Source: Shinella zoogloeoides (GTDB taxonomy: Bacteria > Pseudomonadota > Alphaproteobacteria > Rhizobiales > Rhizobiaceae). From it: a stretch of DNA of 44,402 nt. How positions within the stretch are numbered: the stretch's first letter is position 1; every line of letters starts with the position of its first letter. The stretch is from the NCBI RefSeq assembly GCF_003574625.1, contig NZ_QNUJ01000018.1:1-44402 (forward strand), written 5' to 3'. The translations under genes and the position numbers were made by a program. The notes below the pieces were generated by a model. The model searched no databases, was not told the origin of the DNA, and worked only from the letters and a program-made list of their open reading frames with translations. This document shows, one piece after another, positions 10,056 to 18,471 of the stretch.

Positions 10056-10068
10056 CACCAAGGTCGTA
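10056..10068. promoter_or_regulatory. Palindromic operator candidate, site C
   Basis: CACCAAGGTCGTA with a weaker left arm; its centre is 57 bp before the start of the binding-protein gene at 10118. The sequence running on from it (GGTCGTATTTCCGTT) is repeated exactly next to site D, on the other strand, in front of the second binding-protein gene. Confidence 0.65.
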
Positions 10069-10117
10069 TTTCCGTTGCGCCAGCCAGACGACATTCTGGC
10101 CAATGGGAGGAAATGAT

Positions 10118-11305
10118 ATGCTGGCAAGTCTCGCAGCGCGCCATCGAGGTCTATATCTCGCGGCAGCGGTCGTCTGTCTGGCGTCGCCAGCTGCGGCGGA
10201 AATCGCCATACCAATGACCTATCTCCGGCAGGAAGTCGCGGCACCGCCGGTGCTCTCCAATCTCGATCCCATCCCCGACGATCGCGGCCTCGCGGGAGCG
10301 GAGGTCGCCCTCACGGACACGAAGACGACCGGCAGCTTCATGGGCCATGCCTACAGCCTCGCCGTCGTCTCGGTCGAACCAGGCGGTGACTTCCTCAATA
10401 CCGCGCGCAAGGTGCTCGCGGCCTCAAAAGTTCTGTTCATCGACGCGACACCAGAGGGCATGCTCGCCGTCGCGGATCTCCCAGAAGCAAAGGGCGCCCT
10501 GCTCTTCAACGTTGCCTCGGGCGCACGGCGGCTACGCGATGCGGATTGTCGCGCGAACCTGCTGCACACCATAGCCGAAGACGCGATGCGTACCGACGCG
10601 CTGATGCAGGTGCTGAAAGCCCGGCGCTGGACGCGGACCGTCCTGATCGTCGGTCCGAAGCCGGAAGACAAGGCCTATGCCGAGACGTTGCGTATCTCAG
10701 CCCAGAAGTTCGGCGTCGATATCCTCGCCTCCAAGAACTGGACCTTCGACACGGACCTGCGCCGCGCCGCCGGCCAGGAAATCCCGCTCTTCACCCAGGA
10801 TTTCCCCGACCATGACGTCCTGCTGATCGCGGACGAGGCGGACGATTTTGCGCGCTATGTCCAGGACAACACCTGGCTCCCGCGTCCCGTTGCCGGCGCG
10901 GATGGTCTTCGTGGCGAGGGTTGGGCGCCCGTGCTCGAGCAATGGGCCGCCGTGCAGTTGCAGAACCGCTTCGAGAAGGCGACAGGCCGCGACATGGGTT
11001 CGCGCGACTATGCTGCCTGGACGGCGCTGCGCACCGTTGGAGAGGCGGTGACGCGCACCAATTCCGCCGATCCCGCGGTGCTTCGCGCCTTCATCCTTTC
11101 CGACAAATTCGCACTCGACGGCTTCAAGGGGCGCAGCCTCAGCTATCGCGCCTGGAACGGCCAGCTTCGGCAGCCGATAGCGGTCGTCAATGCCCGGGCG
11201 TTGGTCGAGCTGACACCGCTCGACGGCTACCTGCACCAGACCAATGAAATGGACACGCTGGGGCTCGACCGGCCCGAAAGCGCCTGCACTGCCTTTGGAG
11301 ATTGA
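10118..11305 (+). CDS. ABC substrate-binding protein of the PQQ-dependent alcohol dehydrogenase system
   Basis: A 395-residue periplasmic protein with a signal peptide (about 1-27, SPAAAEIAIPMTYL). It resembles branched-chain amino-acid-type binding proteins but belongs to the variant that co-occurs with PQQ dehydrogenases (the TIGR03863-type family as I recall it). Recognisable parts are LSNLDPIPDDRGLAGAEVALTDTKTTG near the N-terminus and the lobe containing LFNVASGARRLRDADCRANLLHT. The ATG at 10118 has GGAGG at 7 nt; an upstream in-frame ATG would read through operator site C and is rejected. It heads a run of six genes to 14870 with tight spacing. What it binds is not known to me. Confidence 0.88.
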   Translation: MLASLAARHRGLYLAAAVVCLASPAAAEIAIPMTYLRQEVAAPPVLSNLDPIPDDRGLAGAEVALTDTKTTGSFMGHAYSLAVVSVEPGGDFLNTARKVLAASKVLFIDATPEGMLAVADLPEAKGALLFNVASGARRLRDADCRANLLHTIAEDAMRTDALMQVLKARRWTRTVLIVGPKPEDKAYAETLRISAQKFGVDILASKNWTFDTDLRRAAGQEIPLFTQDFPDHDVLLIADEADDFARYVQDNTWLPRPVAGADGLRGEGWAPVLEQWAAVQLQNRFEKATGRDMGSRDYAAWTALRTVGEAVTRTNSADPAVLRAFILSDKFALDGFKGRSLSYRAWNGQLRQPIAVVNARALVELTPLDGYLHQTNEMDTLGLDRPESACTAFGD

Positions 11306-11306
11306 G

Positions 11307-12272
11307 ATGAGATTCCTTCCTTTGTTGATCGCCCCCCTGCTGGCGGCCGCGCCCTTTCAGGCTTTTGCCGGCGAGATATGGGTGACGAACGAGAAGGACG
11401 ATACGATCTCCGTGATCGACACGGCGACGCTGGAGGTGGTGCGCACTATCAAGACCGGGGAGCGGCCCCGCGGCATCACCTTCAATTCCGACGGCAGCCG
11501 TGTCTATATCTGCGCCTCGGACAGTGACACGGTGCAGGTGATGGATCCGGCGACGGGCGAAATCCTGCACGACTTGCCGTCGGGCGAGGACCCGGAGCAG
11601 TTCGTGCTCGCGCCCGATGACAAGCATCTGTGGATCGCCAACGAGGACGACGCGGTAACGACCGTCGTCGATGTCGAGACGCGACAGGTGGTAGCCCAGA
11701 TCAATGTCGGCATCGAGCCCGAGGGCATGGCCGTATCGCCGGATGGCAAGATCGTCATAACCACCTCTGAAACGACAAACATGGCGCATTGGATCGACAC
11801 GGAGAAGAAGACCATCTTCGCCAACACGCTCGTCGATTCCCGCCCACGGCATGCCGAATTCGCCAAGGGCGGCAGGGAGTTGTGGGTCTCCTCGGAAATC
11901 GGCGGCACGATCACCGTCTTCGACGTCGCAACCCAGGCGGAAAAGGCAAAAATCCGTTTCGAAATTACCGGCGTCAATGCCGACCTCATCCAGCCCGTCG
12001 GATTCGAATTCACGCCCGACGGCAAGAGGGCCTTTGTCGCGCTCGGCCCGGCAAACCATGTGGCCGTCATCGATGCCGAGACCTTTGCCATCGAGAAATA
12101 CGTGCTTGCTGGCCGCCGCGTCTGGCATCTCGCCTTTTCACCTGACCACAAGCAGCTTTTCACCACCAACGGGGTCTCCGGCGACGTGACCGTCGTCGAT
12201 GTCGCGACGCTGGAGCCCATGAAATCCATCAAGGTCGGGCGCTTCCCCTGGGGCGCGGCGACCCGGCCATGA
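11307..12272 (+). CDS. PQQ-associated YVTN-type beta-propeller protein
   Basis: A 321-residue secreted protein with a signal peptide (about 1-20, ending QAFAGEIWV) and seven or so propeller blades of the YVTN type: IWVTNEKDDTISVIDTATLEVVRTIKTG, VYICASDSDTVQVMDPATGEI, LWIANEDDAVTTVVDV, and so on to GDVTVVDVATLEPMKSIKVG. It is the variant found with the PQQ-associated ABC genes (TIGR03866-like). It starts one base after the previous stop (TGAG ATG) and ends 21 bp before the next gene. Possible roles are scaffold or binding partner for the dehydrogenase or the exporter. No catalytic residues can be named. Confidence 0.88.
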   Translation: MRFLPLLIAPLLAAAPFQAFAGEIWVTNEKDDTISVIDTATLEVVRTIKTGERPRGITFNSDGSRVYICASDSDTVQVMDPATGEILHDLPSGEDPEQFVLAPDDKHLWIANEDDAVTTVVDVETRQVVAQINVGIEPEGMAVSPDGKIVITTSETTNMAHWIDTEKKTIFANTLVDSRPRHAEFAKGGRELWVSSEIGGTITVFDVATQAEKAKIRFEITGVNADLIQPVGFEFTPDGKRAFVALGPANHVAVIDAETFAIEKYVLAGRRVWHLAFSPDHKQLFTTNGVSGDVTVVDVATLEPMKSIKVGRFPWGAATRP

Positions 12273-12293
12273 CTTTTCGAAAGGGAGGATAGA

Positions 12294-12752
12294 ATGAAGA
12301 AAGCACTTTTCGCCGCCGTGGCGCTCGCCGCGATGCCATTCGCAGCGCTGGCAGACGACGATGACGACGCCAGGCCAGAGGCCGGCATGGGCCTTGCCGG
12401 CGTTCTCTCGAAATCCAACCGCGAGACTTTGCCGGAGCTGACACTCTCGGCCGGACAACCCATTGCCAAGGGTCCGCTGACGCTGAAATCCGGCAAATAC
12501 TACACGCTCAAGATCGAGGCGGACGGCAGCCAGGAACTGGCGCTGGAGGGCGCAGGGTTCTTTCGCGCCATCTGGGTCAACGAGATCGTCATCGAGGGCA
12601 TCGAGATCCGTCCGCTCGGCGTCGATTCCATCGAATTCGACGAGGCGGGTGAGGCCGAAATCAGCTTCGTCGCGATCAAGCCTGGTAGCTACCACCTGAA
12701 AATTCCCGGTAGCACCGGCGACACCCAGCAAGTCGCCATCACCATAGAGTGA
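12294..12752 (+). CDS. Small secreted protein of the PQQ-ABC operon, cupredoxin-like length
   Basis: A 152-residue exported protein with signal peptide MKKALFAAVALAAMPFAALA, then an acidic stretch DDDDDARPE and a beta-rich body (GPLTLKSGKYYTLKIEADGSQELALEGAGFFRAIW, then FDEAGEAEISFVAIKPGSYHLKIPG). The size and the ending resemble cupredoxins, but the usual copper ligands (Cys and paired His) are absent, so a copper site is unlikely. Acidic patches might bind a cation. It recurs in PQQ-ABC operons as a conserved unknown, to my recollection. It has GGGAGG at 6 nt before the ATG, and its stop overlaps the GTG of the ATPase gene. Confidence 0.8.
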   Translation: MKKALFAAVALAAMPFAALADDDDDARPEAGMGLAGVLSKSNRETLPELTLSAGQPIAKGPLTLKSGKYYTLKIEADGSQELALEGAGFFRAIWVNEIVIEGIEIRPLGVDSIEFDEAGEAEISFVAIKPGSYHLKIPGSTGDTQQVAITIE

Positions 12753-13471
12753 GCACCATGAGCGGCTTGACGGTCGAGGGCATCAGCCATGACTGGGGCG
12801 CGCGGCGTGCGCTCGATGGCGTGTCGTTTACGGTTCAGTCTGGCCGCTTCTGTGCCTTGCTCGGTCCGAACGGCGCCGGGAAATCGACGCTGTTCGGCAT
12901 GCTCACGCGGCTTTTCACACCGCGGGCGGGGCGCATCACCGTTGCCGGGCACGATATGGCCCGCAAGCCCCGCGCTGCACTCGCCCGTATGGGCGTCGTC
13001 TTCCAGGCATCGACGCTCGATCCGGACCTCACCGTCAAGCGCAACCTCCTCTATTTCGCGGCCCTGCATGGTCTGTCGGGGTCGGAGGCGGAGACGCGAG
13101 CAATGGCGGCGCTCGAACAGCTCGGCATGGCAGAGCGCGCCGGCGAAAAGGCAGCGAAACTGAACGGCGGCCACCGCCGGCGCATGGAGATCGCACGCGC
13201 CCTCCTCCACAGGCCGCAGGTCCTGCTGCTGGACGAGCCGACGGTCGGGCTCGACGCGGCCTCGCGCGCAGCAATCACCGCGCATGTGCATGATCTTGCC
13301 GCTGGCGGTTTGACCGTGCTCTGGGCGACCCATTTGGTGGACGAGGTACGGGAAAAGGACCGCCTCGTCGTTCTCCATCAGGGCCGTGTGCTCGCCGATG
13401 GCGAGGCCGGCGAGATCGGTGGCGACGATCTCACAGCCCGCTTCCTTGCATTGACGGGAGAGCGGAGATGA
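12749..13471 (+). CDS. ABC transporter ATP-binding protein, PQQ-alcohol dehydrogenase system
   Basis: A 240-residue cytoplasmic ATPase of an ABC-2-type exporter. Walker A is GPNGAGKST and Walker B VLLLDEPTVGLD. The H-loop His is in ATHLVDEV. The signature loop reads LNGGHRRR instead of LSGGQ, a variation seen in this subfamily (TIGR03864-like). GTG at 12749 overlaps the previous stop (GTGA), and an ATG at 12758 is an alternative start with no better ribosome site. Its stop overlaps the permease start (ATGA). Together they correspond to the PedABC-type export system; the cargo is undetermined. Confidence 0.9.
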   Translation: MSTMSGLTVEGISHDWGARRALDGVSFTVQSGRFCALLGPNGAGKSTLFGMLTRLFTPRAGRITVAGHDMARKPRAALARMGVVFQASTLDPDLTVKRNLLYFAALHGLSGSEAETRAMAALEQLGMAERAGEKAAKLNGGHRRRMEIARALLHRPQVLLLDEPTVGLDAASRAAITAHVHDLAAGGLTVLWATHLVDEVREKDRLVVLHQGRVLADGEAGEIGGDDLTARFLALTGERR

Positions 13472-14310
13472 CTGCGGAACCATTTCCAGCAATCGAAGAG
13501 AAGCTAAGCGACGTTCCGCGCACCCGTCCTTTCGTTGCGCTGAGAGCTATCCTTTACCGGGAGGCGTTGCGTTTCCTTGGTCAGCGCGGTCGGCTCGTCG
13601 CGGCGCTGGTGCGCCCGCTCGTCTGGCTGTTCGTCTTCGCAACCGGTTTTCGCGCGGCACTCGGCCTGTCGATCACACCACCTTACCAGACCTATATCAC
13701 CTACGAGATCTACATCGTGCCGGGGCTTGTCGGCATGATCCTGCTCTTCAGCGGCATGCAATCATCGCTCAGCCTGGTCTACGATCGTGAAATGGGCTCG
13801 ATGCGCCTCCTCCTCGCGGCGCCGCTGCCGCGCTGGTGGCTGTTGTTCTGCCGCCTGCTGGCCGGCAGCCTGATTGCCGTTCTGCAGGCCTATGCCTTCC
13901 TCGCCGTCGCCGCGCTCTACGGCATCCGATTCCCATGGGTCGGCTATCTCGCCGCCGCCCCCGCCATGGCCGCGGCCGCCATGATGCTTGGCGCACTCGG
14001 CCTGCTGCTGTCCTCCTTCATCCGCCAACTCGAAAATTTTGCCGGCGTCATGAACTTCGTGATTTTCCCGATGTTCTTCCTGTCCTCCGCGCTCTATCCG
14101 CTGTGGAAGATGGCCGAGGCCTCGCCGCGCCTACGTGATCTGTGTGCGCTCAATCCCTTCACCCATGCCGTCGAACTGATCAGGTTCGCCCTCTATGCCA
14201 AAGGCAATCTGACGGCGCTCGCCGTCACACTCGCCGCGTTCGTCGTCTTCGGTCTTGTCGCCATCTGGGGCTACGACCCCGCCCGCGGGCTCACCGCCCG
14301 AAAGGCCTGA
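13468..14310 (+). CDS. ABC-2 type permease, PedC-like
   Basis: A 280-residue membrane protein with about six hydrophobic segments (LVWLFVFATGFRAALG, YIVPGLVGMILLFSGMQ, LLFCRLLAGSLIAVLQAYAFLAVAALYG, AAAPAMAAAAMMLGALGLLL, FVIFPMFFLSSALYPLW, LAVTLAAFVVFGLVAIWGY). It also has the ABC-2 family Q-S-S/E-R-E-G-like region (QSSLSLVYDREMGSMRLLL). It is translationally coupled to the ATPase by ATGA overlap. It matches the alcohol-associated permease family (PedC, TIGR03861-like). It forms a two-component exporter with the gene before it. Confidence 0.9.
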   Translation: MTAEPFPAIEEKLSDVPRTRPFVALRAILYREALRFLGQRGRLVAALVRPLVWLFVFATGFRAALGLSITPPYQTYITYEIYIVPGLVGMILLFSGMQSSLSLVYDREMGSMRLLLAAPLPRWWLLFCRLLAGSLIAVLQAYAFLAVAALYGIRFPWVGYLAAAPAMAAAAMMLGALGLLLSSFIRQLENFAGVMNFVIFPMFFLSSALYPLWKMAEASPRLRDLCALNPFTHAVELIRFALYAKGNLTALAVTLAAFVVFGLVAIWGYDPARGLTARKA

Positions 14311-14324
14311 ACAGGAGAACCGCC

Positions 14325-14870
14325 ATGCGCCTTGCCATCGTTACCGTCAGCCTGCTGATCTTCGCCTCTGACGCGATGTCCCAGACGGATGCCGACGCCG
14401 GCGGCACGCTCAATCCGGAGGAATTGACGTTGAACCGGGTCATGAAGGACGTTGCCGAAGGGCACACCGGTATGACGATCTGTGCGACCGGCTACTACAT
14501 CACCAAATCCGGTCGGCACGAAATGGCACGCGAGCTCTTCGAGCGCTGTGCCGCCGCCGGCTGGACCGGGGCCATGACCTGGATGTCGCAGCTTGACGAC
14601 AACGGCCTCGGCAGCGTGGAAAACCCAGATGCCGCCGCCGAATGGGATCGCCGCGCCGCTGAAGCCGGCGACCCGGTCGGCAAGCTCAACTACGGCCTGG
14701 ACCTGATGCGCGGTCGCGGCGTCGTGGAAAACCGCGCGCTCGGTCGCCAGCTCGTCGATGAGGCTGCGGAGAGCGGCCTTCCCACGGCGCGGCGCCTGAA
14801 GGGAGCCGGTTACGACCTCGATGTCGTGACGCCTGACGCCGACAACTGGAAATACGCGCCGGCCTTCTGA
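14325..14870 (+). CDS. Secreted Sel1-repeat protein
   Basis: A 181-residue protein with a signal peptide (MRLAIVTVSLLIFASDAMSQ) and two to three Sel1-like helical repeats: YYITKSGRHEMARELFERCAAAGW, ENPDAAAEWDRRAAEAGDPVGKLNYG, ENRALGRQLVDEAAESGLPTARR. Sel1 repeats mediate protein contacts. It is the last gene of the ABC operon, 14 bp after the permease, with AGGAGA before the ATG. Its 3' end overlaps by 61 bp the convergent ATPase gene on the other strand, so transcription of the two operons may interfere. Confidence 0.78.
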   Translation: MRLAIVTVSLLIFASDAMSQTDADAGGTLNPEELTLNRVMKDVAEGHTGMTICATGYYITKSGRHEMARELFERCAAAGWTGAMTWMSQLDDNGLGSVENPDAAAEWDRRAAEAGDPVGKLNYGLDLMRGRGVVENRALGRQLVDEAAESGLPTARRLKGAGYDLDVVTPDADNWKYAPAF

Positions 14871-15490
14871 TCGTCCTCGATAAGCCGCGCCGGACGCCCT
14901 TCGAGACGCAGGATGCGCCCGGCAAGCCGTTCGGCTTCGGCCTGCACATGCGTAACGATGAGGGTTGCGCAGGGGCGTGCTGCCCTCAGGTCTTCGAAGA
15001 CGCGCATCATATCTGTGGCAAGCACTGGATCGAGACTGACGAATGGCTCGTCCATTAACAGGAGGTCCGGTGCGCCGGCAAAGGCGCGCGCGAGCGAAAG
15101 CCGCCGCTGCTGGCCAAGGGACAGCGCGCCGGGAAACCGGTCACCGAAACCGGCAAGACCGACTTTCTCAAGCCAGACCTGCGCCTGGTCTTCGGTTATT
15201 CGGGCGATGATAATCAAATTCTGAAGGGCGGTGCGCCAAGGAAGGAGAGTGGGTTCCTGGAAGACGACGGCGAGCCGCTCCGTAGCCTCACGGTGCCCGC
15301 GAAAGGTCCCGTCAAGGCCAGCGGCGATCCTCAGCAGCGACGTTTTGCCGACGCCGGAAGGTCCCGTTAGTGCGACCGTCTCGCCAGGCAACAATGAAAG
15401 GGCGATCGGGCCAAGCACGCAGCCGGGGCCGCCATGGTCGAAATCGAGCCGTAGAACCGGCTCAACTGCCGGGACGATAGAAGATGCCAT
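14810..15490 (-). CDS. ABC transporter ATP-binding protein, SsuB/TauB/NrtD family
   Basis: A 226-residue ATPase. Walker A is GPSGVGKTS, the Q-loop is in VFQEPTLLPWRT, the signature is LSLGQQRR, Walker B is LLLMDEPFVSLD, and the H-loop is in VTHVQAEAE. These sequences are typical of the sulfonate/taurine/nitrate import family. The ATG at 15490 lies inside the end of the binding-protein gene (29-bp overlap), so the two are coupled; longer upstream starts would be fully nested in that gene. The permease of this family is 9.5 kb away at 4466. No other permease of the right type is in the window. Confidence 0.87.
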   Translation of the reverse strand: MASSIVPAVEPVLRLDFDHGGPGCVLGPIALSLLPGETVALTGPSGVGKTSLLRIAAGLDGTFRGHREATERLAVVFQEPTLLPWRTALQNLIIIARITEDQAQVWLEKVGLAGFGDRFPGALSLGQQRRLSLARAFAGAPDLLLMDEPFVSLDPVLATDMMRVFEDLRAARPCATLIVTHVQAEAERLAGRILRLEGRPARLIEDDQKAGAYFQLSASGVTTSRS

Positions 15491-16436
15491 CGGGTAGTTC
15501 CCTGAGGTTCCCGACAAGATCCGCGCCGCCGAGTTCGGCCATGAGGGCGAGCATCCGGGCGGCAGCCTTCTCGTCCACCGCGCCACTCTTCGGCGTGCCG
15601 GCAAGAAAGCCTGCCTTCAGCGCTTCGAATTCGGCGTCGCTCTCCACCTTCATCATCGGTCGGATGCGTTCGAAGGCGGACGGATCGGAGGCAAGTTTCT
15701 CCTTGGCCGCGTGCGAGGCTTTGGCGATCGCCGCGCCGAGACCGGGATGCGCCTTGAGCACGGTACCGCGCACCACATAGCCGACGAGCGGCGTTTCCGG
15801 ATCGAGCCCGAGCGCTTCCGCCGCCTTTTCGACCGGGAGCAGCACGCGCATGCCCGCCGCCTGCATGCGCGCACCGAAATTCCAGAAGTTGAGCGCGCCA
15901 TCGACCTGGCCGTCGAGCGCCGCCTTGTAGATCAGCGGGGGCGCACCGAAGACCTGCTCGCTTTCAACGGCGAGATCAAACCCCTCCACCTTCTGGGCAT
16001 AGGCGCGCATAATCAGCCAGCTCTTGTCGATGGGGCTGCCGGCGACACCGATCTTCCGCCCCTTGAGATCCGCAAGAGCCTTGGCGGAACTACCGGGCGC
16101 CACCATCAATCCGCCGACGGCGCGGGAATAGGGAATGAAGACCAGATCGCGACCAGCCGCGCGTTCCCGCGCCACCCAGAGCCAGTCGGAAACGATCATG
16201 TCCACTTCGCCGGCAATCAGCGCGATCTGCGCCGCCGGTGCACCGGCAATGTCCGTGACCTCCATCGAAAAGCCGTTCGCCTCGTCGAGGCGGTAGTGGC
16301 GGATCGTATCGGCTTCCCAGTTCACCGTACCCGAGAGCTGGAGCGCGGTGCGGACGATCGGTCGTTCGGCAAAAGCAGGCGCAAAGGAAAGGAGCGCGGC
16401 GACGAGCGCGCTCGTGAGCGATCTCATAAAAGTCAT
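15462..16436 (-). CDS. ABC substrate-binding protein, NMT1/THI5/TauA-like
   Basis: A 324-residue periplasmic protein with signal peptide MTFMRSLTSALVAALLSFAPAFA. The fold elements are GFSMEVTDIAGAPAAQIALIAGEVDMIVSDWLWV and VAPGSSAKALADLKGRKIGVAGSPIDKSWLIMRAYAQ, as in taurine/nitrate/thiamine-precursor binding proteins. The ATG at 16436 has GGAGG at 7 nt. It is transcribed away from the alcohol dehydrogenase gene, and its promoter region carries operator sites D and E. The ligand cannot be told from sequence. Given the regulon, a lanthanide chelate, a PQQ-related compound or an alcohol-derived acid are candidates (speculative). Confidence 0.85.
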   Translation of the reverse strand: MTFMRSLTSALVAALLSFAPAFAERPIVRTALQLSGTVNWEADTIRHYRLDEANGFSMEVTDIAGAPAAQIALIAGEVDMIVSDWLWVARERAAGRDLVFIPYSRAVGGLMVAPGSSAKALADLKGRKIGVAGSPIDKSWLIMRAYAQKVEGFDLAVESEQVFGAPPLIYKAALDGQVDGALNFWNFGARMQAAGMRVLLPVEKAAEALGLDPETPLVGYVVRGTVLKAHPGLGAAIAKASHAAKEKLASDPSAFERIRPMMKVESDAEFEALKAGFLAGTPKSGAVDEKAAARMLALMAELGGADLVGNLRELPDGIFYRPGS

Positions 16437-16490
16437 TGTTTCTCCTCCCGCAACCCCGACAGCCTACCGAGCGCCAGGACAAACGGAAAT

Positions 16491-16505
16491 ACGACCTATT
16501 GGTGG
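16491..16505. promoter_or_regulatory. Palindromic operator candidate, site D (degenerate)
   Basis: ACGACCTATTGGTGG: the two halves are separated by 4 rather than 2 bases. Read on the minus strand it continues GGTCGTATTTCCGTT, identical to the flank of site C. Its centre is about 62 bp before the binding-protein start at 16436. Confidence 0.55.
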
Positions 16506-16534
16506 GGTCCCGAATGGCCGGTAACGGGTATTTT

Positions 16535-16548
16535 ACGACCAAGGTCGA
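16535..16548. promoter_or_regulatory. Palindromic operator candidate, site E
   Basis: ACGACCAAGGTCGA: 5-bp perfect arms (CGACC/GGTCG) around AA. Its centre is 86 bp before the dehydrogenase start at 16628, making it the probable activator site for that gene. Confidence 0.7.
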
Positions 16549-16627
16549 ATTCATGCGTCGGGGAACTGCGCCGATCATCCGACTGTGAAGCCCGCGTCCT
16601 GCTGCGGGCATGGAGTGGGAGGATGCC

Positions 16628-18394
16628 ATGAGGAAATTCATTCTGGCCGCAATCGCGGCCATCGCCTGTTCGAGCGCCGCGTATGCCGGCGTGACGGAGG
16701 CCGATCTTGCGAAGGATGCAGAAACCGTCGGCGATGTCCTGACCAACGGCATGGGCCGCAATTTGCAGCGCTTTTCGCCGATGGAGACGTTGAACACCAA
16801 GAACGTCAAGAATCTCGTTCCTGCCTGGGCTTTCTCGCTCGGCGGCGAGAAGCAGCGCGGCCAGGAAAGCCAGCCGATCATTTATGACGGCATCATGTAC
16901 ATCACGGGTTCCTACAGCCGCATCTACGCCATCGACGTCAAGACCGGCAAGGAAGTCTGGCAGTACGATGCCCGCCTGCCGGAAGGCATCCTGCCCTGCT
17001 GCGACGTGGTCAACCGTGGCGCGGCCATTTACGGCGACAATATCTATTTCGGTACGCTCGACGCGCGCCTCGTCGCCCTGAACCGCAAGACCGGCGACGT
17101 CGTGTGGAACAAGAAGCTCGCCGATTACAAGGAAGGCTACAGCTATACCGCAGCTCCGCTGATCGTGAACGGCCTCGTCGTGACGGGCAATTCCGGCGGC
17201 GAATTCGGCATCGTCGGCGAGGTGCAGGCGCGCAACGCTGAGACCGGCGAACTCGTCTGGACACGCCCCGTCATCGAAGGCCACATGGGCACCTTCAAGG
17301 GCAAGGAAAGCACGATGACCGGGACGCTCAACGCGACCTGGCCCGGCGACATGTGGAAGACCGGCGGCGGCGCGACCTGGCTCGGCGGCTCGTATGACGA
17401 GGACACAAAAACGCTCGTCTTCGGTGCTGGCAACCCCTCGCCCTGGAACAGCCATCTGCGCAATGCCGGCAAGCCAGTCGAAGGCAACAAGGGCGACAAC
17501 CTTTATGCCGCCTCGCGCCTAGGCATCGACCCGGAGAACGGCGAGATCAAGTGGCATTTCCAGACGACGCCCCGCGAAGGCTGGGACTTCGACGGCGTCA
17601 ACGAGGTCGTTCCCTTCGTCGACAAGGACGGCAACAAGCGCTTCGCCACCGCCGACCGCAACGGCTTCTTCTACGTGCTCAACCGCGAAGACGGCAAGTT
17701 CGTCTCAGCCCATCCCTTCGTGAAGGACATTTCCTGGGCCAAGGGCATAGATGAAACCGGTCGCCCGATCTACAATGAAGACAACCGGCCCGGCGATGCC
17801 GCTGAAGCAGCCGATGGTGCCAAGGGCCAGCAGGTCTTCGCCGTGCCGTCGTTCCTCGGCGGCAAGAACTGGATGCCGATGGCCTATAGCCCGAAGACCG
17901 GCCTGTTCTACGTGCCCTCCAACGAATGGGGCATGGACATCTGGAACGAACCGATCACCTACAAGAAGGGGGCTGCCTATCTCGGTGCCGGCTTTACCAT
18001 CAAGCCTCTTTTCGACGATCACATCGGCAGCTTGAAGGCAATCGATCCGAACACCGGCGAGATCAAGTGGGAATACAAGAACGGCGCCCCGCTCTGGGGT
18101 GGGGCGATGGCCACCGCCGGCGGCCTGGTGTTCTTCGGTACCCCTGAGGGTGACTTCATCGCGCTGAACAACGAGACGGGCGAGGAACTCTGGAAGTTCC
18201 AGACCGGCTCGGGCATCGTCGGCCAGCCGGTGACCTGGGAACAGGACGGCGAGCAATATGTCTCGATCATCTCCGGCTGGGGCGGCGCCGTTCCACTCTG
18301 GGGCGGGGAAGTTGCCAAGAAGGTCAATTATCTCAACCAGGGCGGCATGGTCTGGACGTTCCGTCTGCCAAAGCAACTGGCCTCGCTGAACTGA
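16628..18394 (+). CDS. exaF: PQQ-dependent alcohol dehydrogenase, ExaF/PedH type (lanthanide signature)
   Basis: A 588-residue periplasmic quinoprotein that oxidises ethanol and other primary alcohols to aldehydes. Signal peptide [20 protein letters not shown]. It has eight propeller blades with tryptophan-docking motifs ([68 protein letters not shown]). The vicinal disulfide pair is Cys124-Cys125 ([10 protein letters not shown]), as in ethanol-type enzymes. The catalytic Asp is D320 in GWDFDGVNE. The second Asp two residues later (D322) is the extra ligand found in lanthanide-dependent enzymes such as XoxF, ExaF and PedH; calcium enzymes have a different residue there. Length and the CC context favour ExaF/PedH over XoxF. 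ATG 16628 has GGAGG at 5 nt. A strong terminator follows. Confidence 0.93.
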   Translation: MRKFILAAIAAIACSSAAYAGVTEADLAKDAETVGDVLTNGMGRNLQRFSPMETLNTKNVKNLVPAWAFSLGGEKQRGQESQPIIYDGIMYITGSYSRIYAIDVKTGKEVWQYDARLPEGILPCCDVVNRGAAIYGDNIYFGTLDARLVALNRKTGDVVWNKKLADYKEGYSYTAAPLIVNGLVVTGNSGGEFGIVGEVQARNAETGELVWTRPVIEGHMGTFKGKESTMTGTLNATWPGDMWKTGGGATWLGGSYDEDTKTLVFGAGNPSPWNSHLRNAGKPVEGNKGDNLYAASRLGIDPENGEIKWHFQTTPREGWDFDGVNEVVPFVDKDGNKRFATADRNGFFYVLNREDGKFVSAHPFVKDISWAKGIDETGRPIYNEDNRPGDAAEAADGAKGQQVFAVPSFLGGKNWMPMAYSPKTGLFYVPSNEWGMDIWNEPITYKKGAAYLGAGFTIKPLFDDHIGSLKAIDPNTGEIKWEYKNGAPLWGGAMATAGGLVFFGTPEGDFIALNNETGEELWKFQTGSGIVGQPVTWEQDGEQYVSIISGWGGAVPLWGGEVAKKVNYLNQGGMVWTFRLPKQLASLN

Positions 18395-18401
18395 GATCTG
18401 G

Positions 18402-18428
18402 AGCCGGGCGGAAACGCCCGGCTTTTCT
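18402..18428 (+). terminator. Rho-independent terminator after the alcohol dehydrogenase
   Basis: AGCCGGGCG (18402-18410), loop GAAA, CGCCCGGCT (18415-18423), then a short T-run. This is a perfect 9-bp GC-rich stem with a stable GAAA tetraloop, 8 bp after the stop codon. It implies exaF is transcribed alone. Confidence 0.92.
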
Positions 18429-18471
18429 GCTTTCGCCCTGAGCAATAGGCCGATGAAGACGGACGAATTCG

